Assembly (NCBI RefSeq): GCF_009299795.1 | Contig: NZ_VIGP01000001.1 | Location: forward strand, 744,001 to 808,000 | Length of the DNA stretch: 64,000 nt | Origin: Brachybacterium subflavum | GTDB taxonomy: Bacteria; Actinomycetota; Actinomycetes; Actinomycetales; Dermabacteraceae | Reading direction: 5' to 3' | Part shown: positions 31,197 to 40,009 of the stretch, in pieces | How positions within the stretch are numbered: the first letter of the stretch is position 1 | How the letters are laid out: each line of letters begins with the position of its first letter | Made by a program: the position numbers and the translations under genes | The notes under the pieces: generated by a model | The model's database searches: none | What the model saw: the letters and a program-made list of their open reading frames with translations, nothing else | What the model was told of the DNA's origin: nothing

Positions 31197-32180
31197 TCAC
31201 GCGCGGAGCGCCTCGACTCCGGGGCCGACCATCGTCGGCACGCTCGAGAGGATCAGCTCGTGCATGGCGGCCGCAGCCGCGCTCGGGCGGCCGTCGCGGC
31301 GCAGCGCGAGGTTCACCGTCCTCTCCAGGGCGGGACGGACCAGGCGCGCGGAGCGCAGGCCGTCACGGCCGCGGACGACCATCGCCGGCACCACGGCGAC
31401 CCCGATGCCGCGCTCGACGAAGCGCAGCACCGCGTCCATCTCCGCGCCCTCGACGGCGATCCGCGGGGTGAGGCTGTGGGCCGCGAACGCGGCATCGGTC
31501 GCGGCGCGCAGCTCGTAGGAGCGGTTGAAGGCGACCTGGGGGAGGTCGGCGAGCTCGGCGAGGGTCATCTCGTCGGCCATCGCCGTCGGGTCCGTCCCGG
31601 GTTCATCGGCCGACGGGCCGGGGTGCTCGGAGCCGCCCCTCGTCGAGGTGACCACGACGAGCTCCTCGCGCAGCAGGGGCACGAGCTGCGCCGCGGATGC
31701 CGCGTCGAGGGAGCGATCGCCGCGGCGCCCCTCGCGGGTGACGGTGAGCGCGAGGTCGAGCTCCCCGGCGTCGAGGGCCTCGGCGAGGGTGTGCGCACCT
31801 GCCTCGAGCACGTGCAGCTCGATCTCGGGGTGGCGTCCGTGGAAGGCGGCCAGGACGTCCGCCACGAGCGACACGCACAGCGTGGGCGGGGCGCCGATCC
31901 GCACGATCCCACGGCGCAGGCCCGCGAGCTCGTCGAGCGCTCGGCGGGCGGCGCGCTCGTCGGCCAGCATCCGCCGGGTGATCGGGAGCAGCGCCTCGCC
32001 GGCCGCGGTGAGCGCGGCGCCGCCGCGGCCGCGATCGAACAGCGGCGCGCCCAGCTCGGCCTCGAGACCGGCGATCTTCCGGGAGAACGAGGGCTGGGTG
32101 AGGTAGAGCTCCTCGGCCGCGCGCGTGAAGGTGCCCAGCCGCGCGGCGGCGTCGAAGGCCCGCAGGTGATCGATCCTCAT
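31197..32180 (-). CDS. LysR family regulator
   Basis: The 327-residue protein has a LysR winged helix-turn-helix (MRIDHLRAFDAAARLGTFTRAAEELYLTQPSFSRKIAGLEAELGAPLFDRG) and a type 2 periplasmic-binding effector domain (RIGAPPTLCVSLVADVLAAFHGRHPEIELHVLEAG). An insertion of about 20 residues (RGGSEHPGPSADEPG and following) is low complexity. It is divergent from the flavoprotein gene at 32268, with an ATGC, seven bases, GCAT box (T-N11-A type) between them. It likely controls that gene. Confidence 0.88.
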   Translation of the reverse strand: MRIDHLRAFDAAARLGTFTRAAEELYLTQPSFSRKIAGLEAELGAPLFDRGRGGAALTAAGEALLPITRRMLADERAARRALDELAGLRRGIVRIGAPPTLCVSLVADVLAAFHGRHPEIELHVLEAGAHTLAEALDAGELDLALTVTREGRRGDRSLDAASAAQLVPLLREELVVVTSTRGGSEHPGPSADEPGTDPTAMADEMTLAELADLPQVAFNRSYELRAATDAAFAAHSLTPRIAVEGAEMDAVLRFVERGIGVAVVPAMVVRGRDGLRSARLVRPALERTVNLALRRDGRPSAAAAAMHELILSSVPTMVGPGVEALRA

Positions 32181-32194
32181 GGTCCCCACGGTAT

Positions 32195-32260
32195 ATGCAC
32201 GTCCCGCATCGAAGACAGACGAGAGTTGCATTAGCGCTATGGAAGACGCGTCCGTAGCGT
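32195..32260. promoter_or_regulatory. LysR | flavoprotein divergent promoter
   Basis: The T-N11-A motif within ATGC, ACGTCCC, GCAT at 32195-32209 is a candidate LysR site near the LysR gene start. An 8 bp palindrome TAGCGCTA is at 32232-32239. TAGCGT at 32255-32260 ends 7 nt before the flavoprotein ATG, so that mRNA may be leaderless. Confidence 0.5.
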
Positions 32261-32267
32261 CGGCCCC

Positions 32268-34058
32268 ATGAGCGATGACGCGACCACCCCCGACGACCAG
32301 GCGCAGAGCGCGGACCCCACGGCACCTCCCACCCGACTGCTCTCGACCTCGGTCCTCGTGATCGGCACCGGTGGAGCCGGCCTGCGCGCCTCGATCGAGC
32401 TCGCCGAGCGCGGCGTCGAGGTCCTCGCCGTCGGCAAGCGGCGCACCCACGACGCGCACACCACCCTCGCCGCCGGCGGGATCAACGCGGCGCTGGGCAC
32501 CATGGACCCCGAGGACTCCTGGCGCCAGCACGCCGCCGACACCCTGCGCGAGTCCTACTTCCTCGCCGACCCCGAGATCGTCGAGACCGTCACCCGCGCC
32601 GCCCCGCGCGGCATCGAGGACCTCGAGCGCTGGGGCATGCCCTTCGCCCGCGAGGCCGACGGCCGGCTCTCCCAGCGCTTCTTCGGCGCCCACACCTATC
32701 GCCGCACCTGCTACGCCGGCGACTACACGGGGCTGGAGATCCAGCGCACCCTCATGCGCCGCGCCCGCGAGCTGGACGTCCCGATCATCGACACCGTCTA
32801 CATCACCCGGCTGCTGGTCGCGGGCGGCGCCGTCTTCGGCGCCTACGGCTTCGACGTCGTCACCGGCCAGGAGGTGCAGATCGACGCCGACGCCGTGATC
32901 CTCGCCGCCGGCGGGCACACCCGCATCTGGCGGTACACGTCCTCGCGGCGCGACGAGAACACCGGGGACTCGTTCCGCCTGGCCGCGCTCGCCGGCGCCA
33001 GGATCCGCGACGCAGAGCTCGTGCAGTTCCATCCCTCCGGTCTGCTCGCCCCCGAGGACGCCGCCGGGACGCTGGTCTCCGAGGCCGCCCGCGGAGAGGG
33101 CGGCGTGCTGCGCAACGTCCGCGGCGAGCGCTTCATGGAGCGCTATGACCCGAAGCGCAAGGAGCTGTCCACACGCGACCGGGTCGCGCTCGCGAACTTC
33201 ACGGAGATCGCCGAGGGCCGGGGCACGGAGAGCGGCGGCGTGCTCCTGGACGTCTCGCACCTGCCGCGCGAACAGATCCTCGAGAGGCTCCCGCGCGTCT
33301 ACCGCACCCTCATCGACCTGCAGATGCTCGACATCACCACCAGCCCCATCGAGGTCGCGCCCACCGCCCACTACTCGATGGGCGGGGTGTGGGTGCGTCC
33401 CGAGGACCACGGCACAGGGGTCGACGGGCTGTACGCGATCGGCGAGGCGTCCTCGGGGCTGCACGGCGCGAACCGCCTGGGCGGCAACTCCCTCATCGAG
33501 CTGCTCGTCTACGGGAGGATCACCGGCGCCGAGGCCGCCCGGTACGCCCGTGAGCGCACGCGCATCGAGCGCGATCCCCGGGCCGTCGCGATCGCCCACC
33601 AGGAGATCCGTTCCTTCCTCACCGGCGACGGCATCGAGGTGCCGCGCCGCCTGCAGCGCGAGGTGCGCGACGTGATGAGCGCCCACGCGGGCGTGGTGCG
33701 CACCGAGGAGGGGCTGCGCGAGGGCCTGGAGAGGATCCAGGAGCTCGAGACCCGCGCCCTCGAGGTGACCGCCCACCCCGACATCGCCGGCTTCGACGAC
33801 CTCGCCCACGCCTTCGACCTGCTCGGCTCCCTGCTCGCCGCCCGCGCCACCCTCGAGTCCGCGATCGAGAGGCGCGAGACCCGCGGCTGCCACAACCGCG
33901 CGGACTTCCCGGACCAGGACCCTGCGCTGCGCGGGAACATGGTGTGGAGCCCCGACGCCGGCGCGGTCTTCGAGCCCCTGCCCGAGGTGCCCGAGGGGCT
34001 GCGCGATCTGGTCGAGGCTCCGTCCGACGACTCCTCGGAGGGCAGGCTCGTCGAGTGA
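32268..34058 (+). CDS. Stand-alone fumarate reductase/succinate dehydrogenase/L-aspartate oxidase-type flavoprotein
   Basis: The 596-residue protein has the FAD motif GTGGAG at residues 33-38, THDAHTTLAAGGINAALG, the FAD-site RRTCYAGDYTG, AAGGHTRIWRYTSS, and the fumarate-type active segment EVAPTAHYSMGGVWV. GLYAIGEASSGLHGANRLGGNSLIELLVYGR and a helical C-terminal domain with TRGCHNRADFP follow. These are SdhA/FrdA/NadB features. No SdhB iron-sulfur or membrane subunit is encoded nearby, and nadA/nadC are absent, so neither complex II nor NAD synthesis is indicated by context. The N-terminal 25 residues are polar. It is divergent from a LysR gene. Confidence 0.85.
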   Translation: MSDDATTPDDQAQSADPTAPPTRLLSTSVLVIGTGGAGLRASIELAERGVEVLAVGKRRTHDAHTTLAAGGINAALGTMDPEDSWRQHAADTLRESYFLADPEIVETVTRAAPRGIEDLERWGMPFAREADGRLSQRFFGAHTYRRTCYAGDYTGLEIQRTLMRRARELDVPIIDTVYITRLLVAGGAVFGAYGFDVVTGQEVQIDADAVILAAGGHTRIWRYTSSRRDENTGDSFRLAALAGARIRDAELVQFHPSGLLAPEDAAGTLVSEAARGEGGVLRNVRGERFMERYDPKRKELSTRDRVALANFTEIAEGRGTESGGVLLDVSHLPREQILERLPRVYRTLIDLQMLDITTSPIEVAPTAHYSMGGVWVRPEDHGTGVDGLYAIGEASSGLHGANRLGGNSLIELLVYGRITGAEAARYARERTRIERDPRAVAIAHQEIRSFLTGDGIEVPRRLQREVRDVMSAHAGVVRTEEGLREGLERIQELETRALEVTAHPDIAGFDDLAHAFDLLGSLLAARATLESAIERRETRGCHNRADFPDQDPALRGNMVWSPDAGAVFEPLPEVPEGLRDLVEAPSDDSSEGRLVE

Positions 34059-34121
34059 GTGGAGATCCTCGCCGCCGCGGACCCGAGGACCACCTCAGGC
34101 TTTCCGGGACCGCACCGGTGC

Positions 34122-35699
34122 TCAGGCGCCCCGCAGGTTCCGGCGCAGGATCTTGCCGCTCGAGGACTTCGGGATCGCATCGATCATCACGACCTGCCGG
34201 ACCTTCTTGTAGGGCGCGACGCGCCCCGCGACGAAGTCCATGACGTCCTGCTCCGTGAGCTCCGCACCCTCCTGGAGGACGACGAAGGCCCTGGGGATCT
34301 CCTCGCCGGCCTCGTCCCGACCGCCGACGACGGCCGCGTCGGCGATCTGCGGGTGGGCGAGCAGGGTCGCCTCGAGCTCGGCCGGCGCGACCTGGTAGCC
34401 CTTGTACTTGATGAGCTCCTTGAGCCGGTCGATGAGGGAGACCGCGCCCTCGGCGCTCACGGTCGCGATGTCGCCCGTGTGCAGCCAGCCGTCCTCGTCG
34501 ATGGTCAGCGACGTCGCCTGCTCGTTGCCCAGGTAGCCGACCATGACGTTGGGCCCCTTGCAGCACAGCTCCCCGGGCTCGCTGACACCGGTGACGGGCA
34601 CCGGGATCTCCTCGCGCGTGGCCGGGTCCTGCAGCATGCACTCCATGTTCGGGACGGTGATCCCGACGCTGCTCAGCGGCAGGTCGTCCCTCCCGGCGGG
34701 GATCAGCTGCGAGACGGGGCTCATCTCCGTCATCCCGTACCCCTGGCGCACCGAGCAGCCCAGGCGGCGGGCGACCGCGCCTCCGACCTCCCCGTCCAAC
34801 GGCGCGGCGCCGGAGAACACCGTGGTCACCGCCGAGAGGTCGAACTCGTCGACGAGCGGATGCTTGGCCAGGGCCACCGCGATCGGCGGGGCGATGAACA
34901 CGAACGTGCAGCGCTGGTCCTGCACGATCCGCAGGAACTCCGGCAGGTCGAAGCGCGGCATCGTCACCAGGGTCGCGCGCTGCAGGAGGGCGAGATCCAG
35001 GAGCACCGTCATCCCGTAGATGTGGAAGAAGGGCAGCACGGCCAGCACGCGGTCCTCGGGCCCGACGCCCACGAGGTCGGCCGACTGCGCCACGTTGGCG
35101 ACGAGGTTGCGGTGGGTGAGCATCACGCCCTTGGGCCGGCCGGTCGTGCCCGAGGAGTAGGGGAGCACCGCGAGGTGCGTCGAGGGGTCCACGGACACCT
35201 CCGGAGCGGGGGCGCCGGAGGCGAGCAGGTCGGCGAGAGCCTCGTGCCCCTCGGCGCCGTCGAGCACGATCACCCGCTCGGAGGGGATGCCCGCCGCGGC
35301 GGCGCCCTCCGTCGCGGCGGACAGCAGCGGGGAGACGGTCAGCAGTGTCCGCGCCCCCGAGTCCTCGATCTGGGTGGCGACCTCATGACCCGTGGCCAGT
35401 GCGTTCACCGTGGTCGCCGTGGCGCCCGCGCGGAGGATCCCGTGGAAGACCGCGACGAAGGCGGGGGAGTTGGGGGAGTGCAGGGCCACCACGTCCCCCA
35501 CGCCCACGCCGCGGGCGGCGAGCGCGCCGGCGATCGCATCGACCTGGTCCCGCAGGGCGCCGTAGGTGGTCTCTGCTCCCGAGGCGCCGTCGACGACGGC
35601 GACCTTCTCCAGGTCCTCCGGGGAGAGGGAGGAGAACAGCAGGTCGTAGAGCGTCAGATCGGGGATCTCGACGTCGGGGCGGGGGCTGCGGAACGGCAT
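34122..35699 (-). CDS. Acyl-CoA ligase, 4-coumarate-CoA ligase-like (ANL superfamily)
   Basis: The 525-residue adenylate-forming enzyme has the P-loop YSSGTTGRPKGVMLTHRN at about residue 180, the A5 motif QGYGMTEMSP, DGWLHTGDIA (A7), the hinge DRLKELIKYKGYQVAPAELE and the final catalytic Lys in PKSSSGKILRR. These match plant and bacterial 4-coumarate/fatty acid CoA ligases. The length is normal. The acyl substrate cannot be read from the sequence. It is convergent with the flavoprotein gene and upstream of xylB in the same direction, 93 bp away, so probably separate. Confidence 0.9.
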   Translation of the reverse strand: MPFRSPRPDVEIPDLTLYDLLFSSLSPEDLEKVAVVDGASGAETTYGALRDQVDAIAGALAARGVGVGDVVALHSPNSPAFVAVFHGILRAGATATTVNALATGHEVATQIEDSGARTLLTVSPLLSAATEGAAAAGIPSERVIVLDGAEGHEALADLLASGAPAPEVSVDPSTHLAVLPYSSGTTGRPKGVMLTHRNLVANVAQSADLVGVGPEDRVLAVLPFFHIYGMTVLLDLALLQRATLVTMPRFDLPEFLRIVQDQRCTFVFIAPPIAVALAKHPLVDEFDLSAVTTVFSGAAPLDGEVGGAVARRLGCSVRQGYGMTEMSPVSQLIPAGRDDLPLSSVGITVPNMECMLQDPATREEIPVPVTGVSEPGELCCKGPNVMVGYLGNEQATSLTIDEDGWLHTGDIATVSAEGAVSLIDRLKELIKYKGYQVAPAELEATLLAHPQIADAAVVGGRDEAGEEIPRAFVVLQEGAELTEQDVMDFVAGRVAPYKKVRQVVMIDAIPKSSSGKILRRNLRGA

Positions 35700-35792
35700 G
35701 GTGTCTCCTTCGACGACTCATCGCACGGACGGTGCGAGGAGTCTATGGGCGCACCCCTGCGCCGGGTGGGAGATCCCGGGGAGGAACCGTCA

Positions 35793-37202
35793 TCACGTCC
35801 AGTCGGAGGTGCGCGCCTTGAGCTCCCGGTAGGCGTCCATGACCTGGGGCGTGGGCTCTGCCGTGAGAGTGCGCCCGCCGGCGATCTCCCAGGTCGGCGG
35901 CTCCTCCTCGCCGGTCAGGGCCCAGGCCGCCTGCCGGGCCGCGCCCAGCGCGACATACTCGCCCTCCGGTGCGATCGTCACCTCGCGGCCGAACACCGCC
36001 GGCGCGAGACGACGCACCGCCTCGTTCTGCGCGGCGCCGCCGATCAGCACGATCCTGCGCGCCCGACCGCCGGGCAGCGAGTCGCCCAGGAGGTCCTCGA
36101 GCGCAGAGATCCCGTCGGCCAGGGAGCACAGCAGGCCCTCGACCGCGGCGCGGGCGATGTCCGCGCGCGTGGTCGCGGTCGACATGCCCTGGAGGGTGGC
36201 GCGGGCCGTCGGCCGGTCGGGCGTGCGCTCGCCGTCGAAGTACGGCAGCAGGGTGACGCCGCCCGCCCCCGGCTCCGAGGCGAGCGCCAGGTCCGCGAGG
36301 CCCGCGAAGTCCACCTGCAGCAGCTCGCGCGCGAAGTCGAGGATGCGGGCCGCATTGATCGTCGTGGCCATCGGCAGGAAGCGCCCGGTGGCGTCGGCGA
36401 AGCCCGTGACGGTGCCGGAGGCGTCCGCGGGGCGCGCGTCGCTCACCATCGCGCACACCCCGGAGGTGCCGATGGAGACCGAGACGTCGCCGGGGCCGAG
36501 CGAGAGCCCGAGGGCCGCGCCCATGTTGTCGCCGGTGCCCGCGGCGATCGCCGCGCCGGAGGCGGTGCGGGCCATGACCTGCTGGGGCGCGGCCGGCAGC
36601 TCGGGGAGCGCGAGGTCGCGCCCGCCGGTCGCCAGGCGCAGGAGCTCGTGGTCCCAGCCCTCCTCGCGGGTCGAGTAGTAGCCGGTCCCCGAGGCGTCCC
36701 CGCGGTCGGTGAAGAAGGCGTCGCCGCCCGCGGAGAGATGGCGGGAGACGAAGTCGTGCGGCAGGAGCACGCGCTCGGCCCGGTCCAGGGACTCGGGCTC
36801 GTTCTCGGCGATCCAGCGCAGCTTGGTCGCGGTGAGGGAGGCGACGGGCAGTGACCCGATGCGGTCGACGGTCGCTGCGGCGCCCCCGATGTCCGCGATC
36901 AGCGAGGCGGCCTGCGGGGCGGAGCGGGTGTCGTTCCACAGCAGCGCCGGGCGCACCACCTCACCGGCCTCGTCGAGGAGCACCATGCCGTGCTGCTGGC
37001 CTCCCACGGAGACGGCGTCGGCCCGCTCGAGCAGGCCCCCGCAGGCCGTCCCGAGGGCCTCGATCCAGGCGCGGGGATCGACCTCGGTGCCGCCGGGATG
37101 GGGCGCGCGCTGCTCGGCGAGGACCTCACCGCTCTCCGCGTCGACGAGGACGGCCTTGGTCGCCTGGGTCGAGGAATCGATGCCGAGCACGGCGGTGGGC
37201 AT
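35793..37202 (-). CDS. xylB: Xylulokinase
   Basis: The 469-residue FGGY-family kinase begins VLGIDSSTQATKAVLVD and contains SVGGQQHGMVLLD, LWNDTRSAPQA, GDNMGAALGLSLGPGDVSVSIGTSGV and LIGGAAQNEAVRRLAPAVFG. The signature blocks and the QQHGMV motif with downstream Asp are those of D-xylulokinase rather than glycerol kinase. It phosphorylates D-xylulose into the pentose phosphate pathway. GGAGG precedes the ATG. xylA is not adjacent. Two strong palindromes lie just upstream. Confidence 0.9.
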   Translation of the reverse strand: MPTAVLGIDSSTQATKAVLVDAESGEVLAEQRAPHPGGTEVDPRAWIEALGTACGGLLERADAVSVGGQQHGMVLLDEAGEVVRPALLWNDTRSAPQAASLIADIGGAAATVDRIGSLPVASLTATKLRWIAENEPESLDRAERVLLPHDFVSRHLSAGGDAFFTDRGDASGTGYYSTREEGWDHELLRLATGGRDLALPELPAAPQQVMARTASGAAIAAGTGDNMGAALGLSLGPGDVSVSIGTSGVCAMVSDARPADASGTVTGFADATGRFLPMATTINAARILDFARELLQVDFAGLADLALASEPGAGGVTLLPYFDGERTPDRPTARATLQGMSTATTRADIARAAVEGLLCSLADGISALEDLLGDSLPGGRARRIVLIGGAAQNEAVRRLAPAVFGREVTIAPEGEYVALGAARQAAWALTGEEEPPTWEIAGGRTLTAEPTPQVMDAYRELKARTSDWT

Positions 37203-37233
37203 GGGGCCTCCAGGGAGCACTGGTCGGGGAGCG

Positions 37234-37309
37234 CCCCGGGCCCGTGACGGGCCCGGGGCCGGTGACGGGTCCCAGCTTACGGGGCGTGATGTCGCCCGCA
37301 TCACGCCCC
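37234..37309. promoter_or_regulatory. Two strong palindromes between xylB and htpX
   Basis: CCCCGGGCCCGT, one base, ACGGGCCCGGGG is perfect over 12 bp arms at 37234-37258, 32 nt before the xylB ATG. GGGGCGTGATG, seven bases, CATCACGCCCC is perfect over 11 bp arms at 37281-37309. Either may be an operator for a sugar-responsive repressor, or the first may form a leader hairpin. On the other side TAGTGT at 37381-37386 is a likely -10 box for htpX. Confidence 0.6.
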
Positions 37310-37466
37310 GGACGGGGAACGGGGCGGCGCCGTGGAGCGTTCCCCCAGCAGAGCCCCGCCGCACCTCCAGGAGACGTACATAGTGTGGGGCGAGCCGACA
37401 GGGCATCCGGCACCGTGCACCAGCGGCAGGTGCCGCCCTCCCCTCCGGTCCGACGAAGGAGAAGCC

Positions 37467-38333
37467 GTGGGACGCAGCGTCATGAACATCGTGAAGACAG
37501 CCCTGCTGTTCGGCGTGCTCTGGGGCGTCCTGCTCGCCGTCGGCTACCTGCTGGGCGGGAACTTCATCTGGATCTTCGCGCTCATCGGCCTGGTCGGCAC
37601 CTTCATCAGCTTCTGGAACTCCGGCACCATCGCCATCCGCTCGATGCGCGCCCGCGAGGTGTCCCCGCAGGAGGCGCCGGGCCTGCACCGCATCGTGCGG
37701 GACCTCGCGGACCAGGCCGGGCAGCCCATGCCCCGGCTGTACATCTCGCCCACCCAGCAGCCCAACGCCTTCGCGACGGGCCGCAGCCCGAAGCACGCGG
37801 CCGTGTGCTGCACCGAGGGGATCCTGCAGCTGCTGGACGAGCGGGAGCTGCGCGGCGTGCTCGGCCACGAGCTCATGCACGTGTACAACCGCGACATCCT
37901 CACCAGCTCCGTCGCCGCGGGCGTCGCGGGCGTGATCACCTCGCTCGCGCAGATGGCGCTCTGGTTCGGCGGCGGGCGCGATCGTCAGGGCGGCGGCGGC
38001 ATCATCGGCGCCCTGCTCGCGATGATCCTCGCGCCGCTCGCCGCGACGCTCATCCAGCTCGCGATCTCCCGCACGCGCGAGTACTCGGCGGACCACGACG
38101 GCGCCGAGCTCACGGGCGATCCGCTCGCCCTCGCCTCCGCGCTGCAGAAGATCTCCGGCGGCGTCGCCGCGCACCCGCTCCCGCAGGAGCAGGAGCTGCA
38201 GGACACCGCGCACATGATGATCGCGAACCCCTTCCGCGGCGGGGGCATGGGGCAGCTGTTCTCCACGCACCCGCCCACCGAGCAGAGGATCGCCCGTCTC
38301 CAGCGCCTCGCCCAGGAGATGGGTCGGGCCTGA
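37467..38333 (+). CDS. htpX: HtpX-type M48 membrane metalloprotease
   Basis: The 288-residue protein has two N-terminal membrane helices (LLFGVLWGVLLAVGYLLG and FIWIFALIGLVGTFISFW), the zinc motif HELMH at residues 134-138 followed by VYNRD, and the third ligand segment SRTREYSADHDGAEL. The ending FSTHPPTEQRIARL is typical of HtpX. It degrades damaged membrane proteins. GTG at 37467 is chosen because AAGGAG lies at ideal spacing; an ATG five codons later is possible. The length equals the family average. Confidence 0.92.
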   Translation: MGRSVMNIVKTALLFGVLWGVLLAVGYLLGGNFIWIFALIGLVGTFISFWNSGTIAIRSMRAREVSPQEAPGLHRIVRDLADQAGQPMPRLYISPTQQPNAFATGRSPKHAAVCCTEGILQLLDERELRGVLGHELMHVYNRDILTSSVAAGVAGVITSLAQMALWFGGGRDRQGGGGIIGALLAMILAPLAATLIQLAISRTREYSADHDGAELTGDPLALASALQKISGGVAAHPLPQEQELQDTAHMMIANPFRGGGMGQLFSTHPPTEQRIARLQRLAQEMGRA

Positions 38334-38370
38334 GCCGGACGGCCCTCCGCCCCCGGCGCCGCGGAGGCGT

Positions 38371-39168
38371 TCAGCCCTCGGGGACCGCTTCGCCCATGGC
38401 ACTGATCTGGAAGGTGGCGCCTTCGGGGTCGGCGACGGTCGCGATGCGGCCGAACGGGGAGTCGACGGGGCCGTCGAGCAGGCTCCCGCCGAGCTCCTGC
38501 ACCCGGGCGACCGCGGCGTCGGCCGCCTCGACCGCGAGGTAGATCCGCCAGCCGGTGGCGTGCTTCGGCATCACTCCCGCGGCATCGCAGATGCCCCATC
38601 CGTTCTTCCCGTCGGCGCCGTTGGTGACGTACCGGAAGCCGTCGTCGTCCATCGGCTCGCTCATCGGGACCAGGTCCGCGTCGACCACGCTGCGGTAGAA
38701 CGCGCAGGCGCCGTCGAAGTCGTGCGTCATCAGCTCGAACCACACGGGCGATCCCGGCGAGCCGGTGAAGTCGAAGCCCTCGAGCGTGCCCGCCTGCCAG
38801 AAGCCGACGCCCGCCTGCGTCGAGTCGAGGACCACCACCATGCTTCCCTGATCGCCCACGGGGTGGGGGCCGGCGACGATGACCCCGCCGTTCTCAGTGA
38901 CCCTGCGGGCGCGGGAGTCGATGTCGTCGACGAGGAGATACACGCTCCAGGCGGCGGGGAGCGGGTCGCCCTCCGGGCAGGTCATCCCGGTGACGTCCAT
39001 GAGACCTCCGACGAGGGCTCCGTCGTTGCGGATCAGGTGGTAGTGGTTGAAGTCTTCGCCCATGTCCTCGAACTCCCAGCCGAACAGGCCGGAGTAGAAG
39101 GTCTTCGCGGCGTCGACGTCGTGGACGCTGACGTCGAGCCAGGTGGTGCTTCCGATGCTGCGGGTCAT
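38371..39168 (-). CDS. Two-domain VOC (glyoxalase-like) protein
   Basis: The 265-residue protein contains two consecutive vicinal-oxygen-chelate domains: SIGSTTWLDVSVHDVDAAKTFYSGLFGWEFEDM (domain 1) and GSPVWFELMTHDFDGACAFYRSVVDADLVPM (domain 2, from about residue 133). Each ends in a strand pair such as VDSPFGRIATVADPEGATFQIS. This is the CFP30-like hydroxylase group of actinobacteria, with unknown substrate. GAAGGAG precedes the ATG. It is convergent with htpX and divergent from the gene at 39314. Confidence 0.87.
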   Translation of the reverse strand: MTRSIGSTTWLDVSVHDVDAAKTFYSGLFGWEFEDMGEDFNHYHLIRNDGALVGGLMDVTGMTCPEGDPLPAAWSVYLLVDDIDSRARRVTENGGVIVAGPHPVGDQGSMVVVLDSTQAGVGFWQAGTLEGFDFTGSPGSPVWFELMTHDFDGACAFYRSVVDADLVPMSEPMDDDGFRYVTNGADGKNGWGICDAAGVMPKHATGWRIYLAVEAADAAVARVQELGGSLLDGPVDSPFGRIATVADPEGATFQISAMGEAVPEG

Positions 39169-39313
39169 GGTCTGCTCCTTCGTCCGAGTGGCACGGGACG
39201 GGGCCGTCCCCTGCGCGAGCGCCCTGCCGGGGCGACCGGCGCGCTCACCACGCTAGATGCCGCCGCCCGGCGCGGTATGTCCGTTCCTGCGCGGTGCCGG
39301 TATCGTCCGGGCT

Positions 39314-39997
39314 ATGGCCGACTGGTTCCGCAGCACCACATGGACGACCGAGGACGCCGAGCAGTTCGAGCTGCGACTGGGCAGGGCCAGACCCCACAAC
39401 CGCGCCCAGTACCTGCGGATCCAGGGTGTGCACCTCGAGCGGGAGGGCCTGCGGGCACCCGCGCGCGACCTCTGGCGTCGGGCCATCGATCACGGCGAGC
39501 CGGATTCGGAGCGCTGGGCGGCGATGGAGCACCTCGCAGGCTCGCTCCACGAGGACGATCCCGAAGAGGCCGAGCGCCTGCTGCGCGCGCTGCTCGCGAA
39601 GAATCCGCCTCTGCAGGGCACCAGCCACGTCGCGCACGTGGAGCTCGCCGACCTGCTCGCCCGACGCGGCACGCGCGCCGCGCTGCGGGAGGCGCGCTCC
39701 CTCCTGCGGGCCTCCGAGACGGTGGGCTCCAGCGTGCCGATACAGGACTTCCGACGTGAGCTCGTGCGCGCCAGGGTCCATCACGCCGGGGGCCAGCGGC
39801 GCCGCGCGGCGCAGGCTGCTCGCAGCGCGCTCGCGGCCGCCGGCCGGGAGACTCCCGCGGCGTCCGCGCCGGGCCTGGCCGTCCAGGACCTCGCACCGGA
39901 GCTCGAGACGTGGCTGCAGTCGGTCGCGGCGACCGCGCGCTCCGACGGGCAGGCGGCCGACGAGCGAGCGCGCCGCGCCCGGTGGCGTCGGGGCTGA
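39314..39997 (+). CDS. Helical-repeat (TPR-like) protein of unknown function
   Basis: The 227-residue protein is all-alpha, with TPR-like helix pairs: RAQYLRIQGVHLEREGLRAPARDLWRRAIDH, RWAAMEHLAGSLHEDDPEEAERLLRALLAKNP and HVAHVELADLLARRGTRAALREARSLLRA. It starts MADWFRSTTWTTEDAEQFELRLGRARPHNRAQY, which is conserved among actinobacterial TPR proteins. The Arg-rich C-terminus ends RRARWRRG. TATCGT at 39301-39306 lies 7 nt before the ATG and there is no ribosome-binding site, so it is probably leaderless. A protein-protein contact role is likely; the partner is unknown. Confidence 0.72.
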   Translation: MADWFRSTTWTTEDAEQFELRLGRARPHNRAQYLRIQGVHLEREGLRAPARDLWRRAIDHGEPDSERWAAMEHLAGSLHEDDPEEAERLLRALLAKNPPLQGTSHVAHVELADLLARRGTRAALREARSLLRASETVGSSVPIQDFRRELVRARVHHAGGQRRRAAQAARSALAAAGRETPAASAPGLAVQDLAPELETWLQSVAATARSDGQAADERARRARWRRG

Positions 39998-40009
39998 CCG
40001 GCCCCGCGC

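Noticed and set aside
34059-36854. 931-codon frame antisense to the CoA ligase and xylB
   Set aside because: No ribosome-binding site or domain is present, and both genes beneath it are well supported.
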